From positions 1-43,150 of IMG/VR virus record IMGVR_UViG_3300032770_000042: a DNA stretch of 43,150 bases; one strand, written 5' to 3'. Positions 31,751 through 38,017 of the stretch are shown in pieces. Under the pieces are notes generated by a model. That model did no database searches. It saw nothing but the letters and a program-made list of their open reading frames with translations, and had not been told where the DNA came from. Each line of letters opens with the position of its first letter. Position 1 is the first letter of the stretch. Position numbers and translations under genes: made by a program. This stretch comes from a virus.

Positions 31751-31911
31751 AAAACCACAGAGACACCGAGACACAGAGAGGAGAGGACCTCCGAAAACCT
31801 CTCAAATCTGAAATCTGAAATCTGAAATTCCCTCCGTGCCTCCGTGCCTGCGTGGTAAAAATTCATGTCTGGTCTTTGCACCTTTGCGCCCTTCGCGCCC
31901 TTCGCGTGAGC
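31751..31911. repeat. repeats B, E and I between portal and connector genes
   Basis: A reversed family B unit (AACCACAGAGACACCGAG), family E (AAATCTGAAATCTGAAATC), a forward family B unit and family I (CTTTGCGCCCTTCGCGCCC) fill the whole gap. No promoter or gene is seen. Confidence 0.85.
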
Positions 31912-32202
31912 TCAGTCCTGTCCATTCGGATCACACGCCGCCCGGATCTGCGAATTAAACACCATCCGGAAACTCGACGACCTGGTCACCTGCGCCGGCG
32001 GATAATCCTGTGGCGCAATCCGGGAAAGCGCCTGCAAGAGCATTTCGATTCGGCTCGTCAACGAATTCTCGGTCTCACTCCACACCCCCACATCCGCCGA
32101 AGCCATGCGCACGGTGGCTTTCCCCGCCGCCAGGTCCTCCTGGGCCGCCCGCAGCTCCGTCTCGAGGTCTTCCCGGTCCCACCCAATAAACAAATTCAGC
32201 AT
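31912..32202 (-). CDS. gpW-like head-tail connector candidate
   Basis: A 96-residue protein. A helix LETELRAAQEDLAAGKATVRM and a second helix SRIEMLLQALSRI resemble gpW-type head-joining proteins. It lies just before the portal in transcription order, as W lies before B in lambda. It would seal DNA in the filled head. Confidence 0.62.
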   Translation of the reverse strand: MLNLFIGWDREDLETELRAAQEDLAAGKATVRMASADVGVWSETENSLTSRIEMLLQALSRIAPQDYPPAQVTRSSSFRMVFNSQIRAACDPNGQD

Positions 32203-32547
32203 TTCACTGCTAGCCCCCGGTCAATGGGGCCCGCCTTCAAAGTTCAAAGTTCAACGGTTCAGGGTTCAACGGTTCAGGGTTTAGGGCTCCCCTCTTCCCC
32301 GTTTTAACGTTTTAACGCCTCCCCAGTTGACTATTCTCCCCAGGCAACCGCAGTACCTCCCCCAAGGGCGCCGGCCGAAGGGTCGCGCGCCCTTTTTGTT
32401 GCCTGGATTCACCACCGAGGCACAGAGACACAGAGACGGGAACGGGGAAAAGGCAAGCCGCCAAGCGTCACTCTTTTCGGCCCCAAACAGTGACGCTTGC
32501 TGGTCCTCTCTGTGCCTCCGTGCCTCTATGGTTCCCTTCCCAAAAGT

Positions 32548-32559
32548 GAACAATTGTTC
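32548..32559. promoter_or_regulatory. GAACAATTGTTC palindrome, copy 3
   Basis: The 12-base palindrome is flanked by further GTGAAC half-sites at about 32567 and 32588, suggesting a cluster of operator sites. Confidence 0.6.
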
Positions 32560-32664
32560 CCCTTTAGTGAACATTTCGCGATTTTCGTGAACTTCGGGCC
32601 TCTTCCCCGGAAATCAGCCCTCTGCCGTTCGATTACAGACGTCTTTACCACTTGCCCCTTGCTA

Positions 32665-32784
32665 GACGGTGGGGGTAAAACCGTCCTTGGCACCGCAACG
32701 CGCCCTGGCCCACCAGGCACCTGGGAGCTCCGGCGGCGCCCGCCGGGGTTAGTGGCGGCGCGGTGAAACACCCGCGCCGCTTTT
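32665..32784 (+). ncRNA. candidate structured RNA ending in an intrinsic terminator
   Basis: Four hairpins follow each other. GACGGT/ACCGTC is at 32665-32685 and CCTGG/CCAGG at 32704-32717. CCGGCGG/CCGCCGG is at 32730-32746, and a perfect 9-bp stem GCGGCGCGG/CCGCGCCGC lies at 32755-32780, followed by TTTT. No ORF uses this stretch. It may be a small plus-strand RNA or a leader. It could also be only a terminator array. Confidence 0.4.
32755..32784 (+). terminator. intrinsic terminator
   Basis: A perfect 9-bp GC stem with an 8-base loop is followed by TTTT on the plus strand. No annotated plus-strand gene ends here, which is why an unrecognised transcript is suspected. Confidence 0.6.
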
Positions 32785-32838
32785 CCGTGCCCGGAGCGCG
32801 GCCTGTCAGGCCGCAGCCTTACAGACGCCTTCTCCGAT

Positions 32839-32886
32839 CAGACTCCGACCAGACTCCCATCAGACTCCCGGCCGGAACAATTGTTC
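32839..32886. promoter_or_regulatory. 11-bp tandem repeat next to GAACAATTGTTC palindrome, copy 4
   Basis: Three units of CAGACTCC(G/C)xx with an 11-base period (32839-32871) adjoin GGAACAATTGTTCC (32874-32887), about 100 bases before the plus-strand gene pair. One-turn spacing suggests a protein binding on one face of the DNA. Confidence 0.5.
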
Positions 32887-32985
32887 CCCTTTGCGCCCTT
32901 AGCCTCCTCGGCGTGAGCCCCCTCGGGCAAAATAACCCCCCACATTTTCCTTGTTGGACAAGACGCAGCGCCGAAACTGTGCCTT

Positions 32986-33228
32986 ATGGACATTTGGCCG
33001 GGAGATTGGGCCGCGGGAACCCCCGTCGAAATCACCCATACGCCTTACGCCGGCGAGCTCGGGCTCGTAGTGAACTGGAAGGCCGAGTGGGGGATCCCTC
33101 GCCGGGGCCTGGTCCCGGTGTGGATGCCCTCCTATCGCTACACGTTCTTCTGGTGGATGCCGCCCTTTGGACTGAAGGCATTGGACCGCTTCCACCCAAG
33201 CTTTGACTACCTGAAATCCCACGCATGA
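32986..33228 (+). CDS. aromatic-rich moron protein
   Basis: An 80-residue protein rich in Trp, Tyr, Phe and Pro (GLVPVWMPSYRYTFFWWMPP). It runs against the late operon and is joined by ATGA to the Tat-signal gene, so the two are made together. It was probably acquired as a unit (a moron). The function is unknown. Confidence 0.62.
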   Translation: MDIWPGDWAAGTPVEITHTPYAGELGLVVNWKAEWGIPRRGLVPVWMPSYRYTFFWWMPPFGLKALDRFHPSFDYLKSHA

Positions 33229-33680
33229 AGCTTTCCCGCCGCCGCCTCCTCCAACTCATCCCCTTCGCCCCGCTCGCCGCCAAGGCCCTCGCCGGCATAA
33301 AACTCCCGGCCCCGCAACCATCTGGGACAGATCCGAAACCCATTTGTCGCCCAATCGGCCCCGGCCCACGCTGGATCTGGACCACCATTGAACCCCAAGT
33401 GGAAGTCGTTAGGGACCACAACGGCATCGAGGTCGCCTGGATCTGGTCCAGCGAGCTGCTCCGCGGCGAATGCTTCGCCCACAACCCCATCCAGTTCGGC
33501 GAGACAGTCTCTCACAACCTCCGTTCCTATCAGGTTCTACAGAGCATAAACACTCTGGTCACCAACAAGGACTTTCCCCACGGCCACATTTATTGCGTCA
33601 GACTGTTGGCCAAGCGATGGTTCAGCGCTCGGGAAGATGGTCCTTTCAAACTCTCGGATTTCTCGAAAAGCTCTGTCTGA
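33225..33680 (+). CDS. Tat-signal exported moron protein
   Basis: A 151-residue protein beginning MKLSRRRLLQLIPFAPLAAK, a twin-arginine signal. The mature part (WIWTTIEPQVEVVRD, then YQVLQSINTLVTNKDFPHG) matches no family I know. Tat export implies a protein folded before transport to the periplasm. Expression from its own promoter could alter the host cell surface in a lysogen. Its last 91 bases overlap the end of an opposite-strand gene. Confidence 0.68.
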   Translation: MKLSRRRLLQLIPFAPLAAKALAGIKLPAPQPSGTDPKPICRPIGPGPRWIWTTIEPQVEVVRDHNGIEVAWIWSSELLRGECFAHNPIQFGETVSHNLRSYQVLQSINTLVTNKDFPHGHIYCVRLLAKRWFSAREDGPFKLSDFSKSSV

Positions 33681-33871
33681 ACCAACCTCTTCGGCACCCC
33701 GAGAATAAACCACCCTCGCCGGTCCTTGCTCGGGCCCCAGGCCGTGATATGCCACCCCTCCTCCTGGAGCCGCCGCGCCGTCTCGCTGAACTCGCTATCC
33801 GGCACCGTCCAACCCCTTGCCCGCAGCCCCGTCCTCGGCCTCGGCCTCTCCACCTGCCCGCCACAAATCAT
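33590..33871 (-). CDS. small late protein overlapping the moron antisense
   Basis: A 93-residue protein with a convincing core (WTVPDSEFSETARRLQEEGW then GWFILGVPKR). Its C-terminal 30 codons are antisense to the Tat protein gene. The N-terminal 20 residues are low-complexity, and the true start may be downstream. Confidence 0.55.
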   Translation of the reverse strand: MICGGQVERPRPRTGLRARGWTVPDSEFSETARRLQEEGWHITAWGPSKDRRGWFILGVPKRLVQTELFEKSESLKGPSSRALNHRLANSLTQ

Positions 33872-33887
33872 AAATCCGAAATCCTAA

Positions 33888-33962
33888 TTGGTGTTTGGTA
33901 TTTGGTGTTTTTCCCCGTTCAACGTTCAACGGTTCAACAGTTCAAGGTTCAACAGTTCGTCT
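33888..33962. repeat. repeats D (variant) and A
   Basis: TTGGTGTTTGGTATTTGGTG is followed by GTTCAACGTTCAACGGTTCA units, filling the gap. Confidence 0.88.
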
Positions 33963-33973
33963 TCTCCCCCCAC

Positions 33974-34573
33974 TCACAGCTTCTCCCAAAACTCCACCAC
34001 CGGCCGTAACCGCTCCTTCCAAACCCTTTTCCTCTCCGCCTCCCAGAAATCCCCCGGCCGGCTCACCAACCAATGCACCAGGTCATCCAGCGCCTTGACC
34101 ACGAACTTCACCACCGGCCCATCGCTCTCGAGCGCATTCCGTTCCCCCTGCGCCACCCGGATCTGACGCCGCAACTCCGCCACCGGCAACCGGTCCGACT
34201 CCGCCTTGGCCAGCCACTTCGCTTGTTCCGCTGGCTTCAACCCGGCCACCTCCGCATGCACCGACCACTCCAGACTGTCACGACGTCGGGACAAAGCCAC
34301 CGCCTGGCTCACCCACGCCGCGTTTCGCAACGTCTGATAGTTAATATGGTTCGCCGCCGCGAACTCCTTCAACTGCCCATACTTCCGGAGCCCGAACGCC
34401 GCCCAATCCCCCAGCCACCACTTCATCAGCGCCTCCGCGCGGCACAACTTGCTCCCGACCGCGACCCACGCCTCGTACCCCATCGCCTCCGGCAGCTCGA
34501 GCGCGATCGGGGTTAGCCGCGCCTCCGGAGGGACCAACTCCGCCAGGCCCTGTTCGATTTGGGGCGGCTTCAT
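33974..34573 (-). CDS. LmbU-like DNA-binding regulator
   Basis: A 199-residue protein. The pattern WWLGDWAAFGLRKYGQLKEF, INYQTLRNAAWVSQAV, RRRDSLEWSVHAEVAGL and LPVAELRRQIR matches the LmbU-type regulator domain seen in actinobacterial and phage proteins. It is coupled by ATGA to the HEAT protein. It likely regulates genes within the late region. Confidence 0.65.
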   Translation of the reverse strand: MKPPQIEQGLAELVPPEARLTPIALELPEAMGYEAWVAVGSKLCRAEALMKWWLGDWAAFGLRKYGQLKEFAAANHINYQTLRNAAWVSQAVALSRRRDSLEWSVHAEVAGLKPAEQAKWLAKAESDRLPVAELRRQIRVAQGERNALESDGPVVKFVVKALDDLVHWLVSRPGDFWEAERKRVWKERLRPVVEFWEKL

Positions 34574-34992
34574 AACATCTCCACCAGCGCGTGCAGTGCC
34601 GAACCCCGGACCTCCGGCGCCGAGTCGTGGCACAACGTCGCCAGAGTCTCAATCGCGCGCTCGCACTTCCAAGCCGCCAGCGACAGCGCCGCCTCATGCC
34701 GGACCAGGATGGACTGGTCCCTGCAGGCCCGGATCAGCGCCTCGAGCGAGCGAGACCGCGTTTCGTTCGGACACCGCTCCTTCCAATCCCCCAGGATAAA
34801 GGCCGCCTCGTGGCGCACTACATCGCTGGGGTCCTGCTGCAGCACTCGGATCACTTCCTCCTCAGCGAAGAAGTCGCCTTTGGCCGCCAGGTTCTGGAGG
34901 ACCTTCATCCGCTCCGGTGCCGGAAGGAGCGTGGTTTTCAGTTCCACCGGCCCGCACCCGCAAATATTTTCCGTAGTCATAATAGTTGCCAT
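34570..34992 (-). CDS. HEAT-repeat protein
   Basis: A 140-residue protein with at least three HEAT-like repeats: DPSDVVRHEAAFILGDW, DQSILVRHEAALSLAAW and DSAPEVRGSALHAL, with an N-terminal Cys pair. These repeats make a curved protein-binding surface. Such proteins are rare in phages, and a partner cannot be named. The ATG at 34992 is preceded by GGAGG from a family B repeat, eight bases away. Confidence 0.75.
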   Translation of the reverse strand: MATIMTTENICGCGPVELKTTLLPAPERMKVLQNLAAKGDFFAEEEVIRVLQQDPSDVVRHEAAFILGDWKERCPNETRSRSLEALIRACRDQSILVRHEAALSLAAWKCERAIETLATLCHDSAPEVRGSALHALVEML

Positions 34993-34994
34993 TC

Positions 34995-35402
34995 TCAATG
35001 CCTCCGTGCCTCCGTGGTTTTTTGGATCTGCGCCAAGCTCACCAACGGTGCCCTACCCGCCCGGGCCCGCCTGGCCTTAATCCCCTCGAACCGCCACCGC
35101 GCCATAATCCTCAATCCGCGCGACGTCCGGAGCGCCACCAACTTTCTCAACTCGCGACCTGCCTGCCGCGACCGCCGCTCCGCCTTATGCCAATGGCTCT
35201 TCCTCCCGGAATGCGCATCAATCAGTCCCCGCCCGCACCGGCATCGCGGCCCGACCTCCCTTTCCCGGGGACCACGCGCGCCCTCGCGCGTCGCGGCCGG
35301 CGCCCCCGCCGGCTGCATCCCCTTCCGCAACCGTTGCAACCGCTCGAGAAACAACGCCGCCGGCGACAACGCCCTCTGAAACAAAGTTCCTAGCTTACTC
35401 AT
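34995..35402 (-). CDS. basic hypothetical protein with repeat-derived C-terminus
   Basis: A 135-residue very basic protein (RCRCGRGLIDAHSGRKSHWHKAERR could bind a metal). The last residues (KTTEARRH) and the stop are read from a family B repeat. No family is recognised. Confidence 0.6.
   Translation of the reverse strand: MSKLGTLFQRALSPAALFLERLQRLRKGMQPAGAPAATREGARGPREREVGPRCRCGRGLIDAHSGRKSHWHKAERRSRQAGRELRKLVALRTSRGLRIMARWRFEGIKARRARAGRAPLVSLAQIQKTTEARRH
35000..35023. repeat. family B repeat acting as coding end and ribosome-binding site
   Basis: GCCTCCGTGCCTCCGTGG: on the minus strand it ends one gene and provides GGAGG before the HEAT gene. Confidence 0.8.
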
Positions 35403-35434
35403 TGGTATATTACTTATGATTTGCGTAACTCTCC

Positions 35435-35755
35435 TTAGCGCCCTTTGCCCCCTTTGCGTGAGGCAAGCAGTTTTCGCCGTTGCCCCGCCCGAACCCTCCT
35501 CATCCACTGCACCGCCTTCTTCAGGTAGCACGGCCGTCCCGCCGGGCCGCGTCCTTTACGAAAAGGCCCATGACCGCAGCGCCCGCTCCAATGCCCATGC
35601 CCGCCCCCGCCATCGGCCAGGTCATACACCGGCAACACCCGCAGCGCGGCCGCCAGGCGCGCGAACGTCCCCTCCACGCCCCCCGGCAAAATCTCCCCGC
35701 GCACCATTCGGTGACTGCGGTCATACTGCCACCCATGCTTCCGAAAAATCCTCAT
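35435..35755 (-). CDS. basic hypothetical protein
   Basis: A 106-residue protein beginning MRIFRKHGWQYDRSHRMVRG, started at the ATGA overlap with the acetyltransferase gene. The end is Lys/Arg-rich. A second frame over 35521-35622 encodes a 34-residue peptide with one membrane helix (MAGAGMGIGAGAAVMGLFV), so this stretch may hold two overlapping genes. Confidence 0.5.
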   Translation of the reverse strand: MRIFRKHGWQYDRSHRMVRGEILPGGVEGTFARLAAALRVLPVYDLADGGGGHGHWSGRCGHGPFRKGRGPAGRPCYLKKAVQWMRRVRAGQRRKLLASRKGGKGR

Positions 35756-36216
35756 CTCCGGAGCCCCTTCCGTCCCTTCCGTCCCTTTAGTCCCTTCCCC
35801 CTTTGCGCCCTGGCTTTGGACTTTGGACTCTGGACCTTGGACTCGGTGCGGCCGCCCACCTCCAGCTCCCAATCCAGCGACCTCGGATTCTTCCGAAACC
35901 CCATCTTCACCAACCACGGCCGGCTGAACCGCGTCCCCGCGGCCGTGATGATTTTCCGCGTCTTCGGAAACCCCTCGAGCAACTTATGATGCAGCCAGGT
36001 CCGGACCCCGCATCGCCGCGCGCTCTCGCGCACGAAACTGTATTGAATCTCAATCGTCGAATTCCCCGCGTGACAAAACCACACGATCCCAATGGGCGCC
36101 GCCGTCGATTCATGCCGCGCCTCGATTGTCCGCGTCCCCGGGCACGTGGACTCCCCCCAGGCATAACTCAGCCCCCGCCGCGCCTTCAGCTCCGTTCGAA
36201 ACCAATTCTCAGTCAT
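35752..36216 (-). CDS. GNAT-family N-acetyltransferase
   Basis: A 154-residue protein. GIVWFCHAGNSTIEIQYSFV is followed by the acetyl-CoA motif RRCGVRTWLHHKLL and by AAGTRFSRPWLVKMGFR, the GNAT fold. The C-terminal 30 residues (SKVQSPKSKARAQ then KGLKGRKGRKG) come from D and F repeats. The start is the ATGA overlap with the upstream regulator. The substrate is unknown. Confidence 0.72.
   Translation of the reverse strand: MTENWFRTELKARRGLSYAWGESTCPGTRTIEARHESTAAPIGIVWFCHAGNSTIEIQYSFVRESARRCGVRTWLHHKLLEGFPKTRKIITAAGTRFSRPWLVKMGFRKNPRSLDWELEVGGRTESKVQSPKSKARAQRGKGLKGRKGRKGLRR
35757..35852. repeat. repeats F and D forming the acetyltransferase C-terminus
   Basis: GTCCCTTCCGTCCCTTTAGT (F) and CTTTGGACTTTGGACTCTGG (D) are translated in frame. 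Confidence 0.88.
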
Positions 36217-36854
36217 TGTGTAGTAGTGCCGGCATTCCTGCCGGCATTCTCGGGTGCCTTCCTGCCGGCATTCTCGGCCGCATTCCTGCCGGCATTTTGG
36301 GACTTTGGACTTTGGACTTTGGACTCCAGGCTTTCGACTCTCCTGGGCCTCCGATTCGACAGCCTGCTCTTCGCCCCCGTCTCCTTCTTCCTCATGTACG
36401 GCGACGGCGGCAGCCCCAGGTAAGCGCAAATCAGTTCACACCGTTGCGACACGCAGGCCTTCGTAACCCCCCACTGCCGCCCAAACTCCGTCATCGAAAC
36501 CCCGTCCGCATACCCGTCCCCCGTCGCGATCAGATAGCACCCGAGCGTGAACTTGGAATTCCGCGCATTATGCACCATCAAAATGAGCCGCCGATAAAAC
36601 TCGATCCTCGACAGTGACGACCGACGCGCCGTCTCTGTCCCCCCTTCCGCATTCCGCATTCCGCACTCCGCATTTCCTGCCGGCCGTCCCTGCTCGTCCA
36701 CCGCCCCGCTCGCCTCGACGTGCCCGCAGCAATCAGGGCAGATCGCATTCACCGTTTGGCCGCACCGCGGACAGAACCCCTCGAGCAGATGCTCCGCCGG
36801 ATGGTCGCTGGTCGCCGCCTGTGGCAGCTCCGCTGGATCGCCGCGCGTAATCAT
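36213..36854 (-). CDS. zinc-ribbon and HTH regulator with repeat-derived segments
   Basis: A 213-residue protein. CPRCGQTVNAICPDCCGH (about residues 28-45) is a zinc ribbon; SMTEFGRQWGVTKACVSQRC (about 117-138) is a helix-turn-helix. Repeat-derived stretches are NAECGMRNAEGG (family L, about 60-71) and the last 38 residues (ESKVQSPKS, NAGRNAAENAGRK; families D and C). It likely controls transcription of late genes. Ribosome binding (GAAGAGGGG) lies in a family F array. Confidence 0.7.
   Translation of the reverse strand: MITRGDPAELPQAATSDHPAEHLLEGFCPRCGQTVNAICPDCCGHVEASGAVDEQGRPAGNAECGMRNAEGGTETARRSSLSRIEFYRRLILMVHNARNSKFTLGCYLIATGDGYADGVSMTEFGRQWGVTKACVSQRCELICAYLGLPPSPYMRKKETGAKSRLSNRRPRRVESLESKVQSPKSQNAGRNAAENAGRKAPENAGRNAGTTTQ
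36224..36333. repeat. repeats C (three palindromes) and D at the regulator C-terminus
   Basis: Three GCATTCCTGCCGGCATT units are followed by GGACTTTGGACTTTGG units, all translated, ending at an ATGA stop-start. Confidence 0.9.
36645..36675. repeat. family L repeat (CATTCCG heptamers) in the regulator gene
   Basis: Four CATTCCG-like heptamers are read as NAECGMRNAEG within the protein. Confidence 0.88.
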
Positions 36855-36855
36855 C

Positions 36856-36936
36856 GCCCCTCTTCCCTTCGGTCCCTATGGTCCCTTGTGTCCCTGCCGT
36901 CCCTTCGGCCTTCGGATTTCAGATTTCGGATTTCCA
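36856..36936. repeat. repeats F and E
   Basis: GTCCCTATGGTCCCTTGTGT units and TTCGGATTTCAGATTTCGG fill the gap between two late genes. Confidence 0.88.
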
Positions 36937-37494
36937 TCAATCCCCCGTTGGCGTTCCCTCATTGATAAACCCCGAGGGCCGATTCCCCTGCGCCCGCCTC
37001 ATCTCCCACATCCCCATCAAAGCCCGCAGCACCCGCCGCTCGAGCGCCAGGGCCGCCAGCTCCCCCAAAGCCACCCTCAACCGCCGCACCGTCTCCTCCG
37101 CCGTCAGTAGTGGTGCCGGCATTCCTGCCGGCATTCTCGGACGCATTCCTGCCGGCATTTCCGGCCCCTGGCCTTTGGCCCTTGAACTTTGAACGCCCCG
37201 TTCCTCCGTGGTTGAAACCTCGGCCGCCGCGCAATACCCCTCCGGCGGCAACTCCGGCTCATACCTCGATTCCTCGGCGGCCGGCTGCGCGGATTTCAAA
37301 TCTCCAATTTCCAATTTCGGATCTTCCTCCGTGCCTCCGTGCCTCTGTGGTTTCTCCCCCTTGTCCATTTTTGCCGCCTCAGACGAGCTCTCGGAAATGG
37401 ACATTCCCCCCGCCGGCGCCGCCCTCCTGGAGGCCAGCGCCATCCGCACCTCCTCCGCCGACCCAAACCCCGCCGCTGACAGCACCGGTTCCAT
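36937..37494 (-). CDS. hypothetical late protein, one third repeat-derived
   Basis: A 185-residue protein whose ATG overlaps the previous stop (TGATG). The unique parts are helical (ETVRRLRVALGELAALALER). Two internal blocks come from repeats: KPQRHGGTEEDPKLEIGD (families B and E, 37292-37353) and QSSRAKGQGPEMPAGM with MPAGMPAP (families A, D and C, 37107-37195). No family is recognised. Confidence 0.6.
   Translation of the reverse strand: MEPVLSAAGFGSAEEVRMALASRRAAPAGGMSISESSSEAAKMDKGEKPQRHGGTEEDPKLEIGDLKSAQPAAEESRYEPELPPEGYCAAAEVSTTEERGVQSSRAKGQGPEMPAGMRPRMPAGMPAPLLTAEETVRRLRVALGELAALALERRVLRALMGMWEMRRAQGNRPSGFINEGTPTGD
37107..37195. repeat. in-frame repeats C, D and A
   Basis: CCGGC palindromes, CTTTGGCC units and one TTGAACTTTGAAC unit are translated within the 185-residue protein. 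Confidence 0.86.
37292..37353. repeat. in-frame repeats E and B
   Basis: TTTCAAATCTCCAATTTCC and CCTCCGTGCCTCCGTGCC are translated within the same protein. Confidence 0.86.
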
Positions 37495-37586
37495 CAATCC
37501 AGGTCCGAAGGATTCGCCAGCCACCAACCCAGCGCCAGGCCCGCGCCGAAAAACCCGCCCGCAATCAAAACGACAGCCAACATCAT
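37494..37586 (-). CDS. 30-residue membrane peptide
   Basis: MMLAVVLIAGGFFGAGLALG then a short WW-containing polar end: one membrane helix. Its stop overlaps the next ATG (TGATG), which supports translation. Similar tiny membrane peptides occur in phage late operons. The function is unknown. Confidence 0.5.
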   Translation of the reverse strand: MMLAVVLIAGGFFGAGLALGWWLANPSDLD

Positions 37587-37642
37587 GTTCAAAGATGCGG
37601 GGGACGAGCTACCCTGGGTAACTCGCCCCCCGCCTGGTTGAA

Positions 37643-37921
37643 TCAGCCCTGCCCGGCATCGCCGGCCGTTGGCTGCTCGTCGGCGACCGGCGCCGCCGCC
37701 GGTACCGCCTCGAACCCATCCTCCGCATGGACCAGGTCGCCCACAGTGACGCAATGCGTCTCGCAGCCTCCCACCCGAGGGACCGCCAGGGCTGCGTTGC
37801 ATGACTCCAAACCCGGCTGCAGGTTGAACAGAGTCCCGGCAACGATTTTCCTGCTGCCCTTCCAGCTCTCACCAATCGCGGGATCCCCTTCGAGGGCTGC
37901 CCGACCGTTTCTATAGTGCAT
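37643..37921 (-). CDS. small beta-rich phage protein
   Basis: A 92-residue protein starting MHYRNGRAALEGDPAIG and containing VAGTLFNLQPG and CNAALAVP. This resembles a widespread phage family of KOW-like small barrels that begin M-x-Y-x-N-G-x-E/A. The C-terminal 25 residues are Ala/Pro-rich. It directly follows the large terminase. Ribosome binding (GAAAGGAAA) lies in a family J repeat. Confidence 0.62.
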   Translation of the reverse strand: MHYRNGRAALEGDPAIGESWKGSRKIVAGTLFNLQPGLESCNAALAVPRVGGCETHCVTVGDLVHAEDGFEAVPAAAPVADEQPTAGDAGQG

Positions 37922-37924
37922 GGT

Positions 37925-38010
37925 CTTTTTTTCCTTTCGTGTTTTTCGTGTCTTTCGTGGTCTCCCCCTTCAAAGTTCAAAGTTCAACAGTTCAAGGTTC
38001 AAGGTTCGTC
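37925..38010. repeat. repeats J and A
   Basis: TTTCGTGTTTTTCGTGTC units (period 9-10) and CTTCAAAGTTCAAAGTTCAA units fill the gap after the large terminase. Confidence 0.9.
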
Positions 38011-38017
38011 TTCCCAT

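Larger units (their letters stand above)
32203..32985. other. non-coding late-region interval
   Basis: About 780 bases without a convincing gene. It contains family A (32237-32283), family B units in both orientations (about 32403-32440 and 32505-32532), and an inverted repeat AAGCGTCACT/AGTGACGCTT (32463-32498). It also holds two GAACAATTGTTC palindromes, a chain of GC hairpins with a terminator, a GCGGCCTGTCAGGCCGC hairpin and an 11-bp tandem repeat. It likely holds promoters for the plus-strand genes at 32986-33680. Confidence 0.7.

Noticed and set aside
32281-32574. 97-residue minus-strand reading frame
   Set aside because: Its sequence is nearly all translated repeat units and crosses the operator palindrome. 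There is no conserved-looking core.
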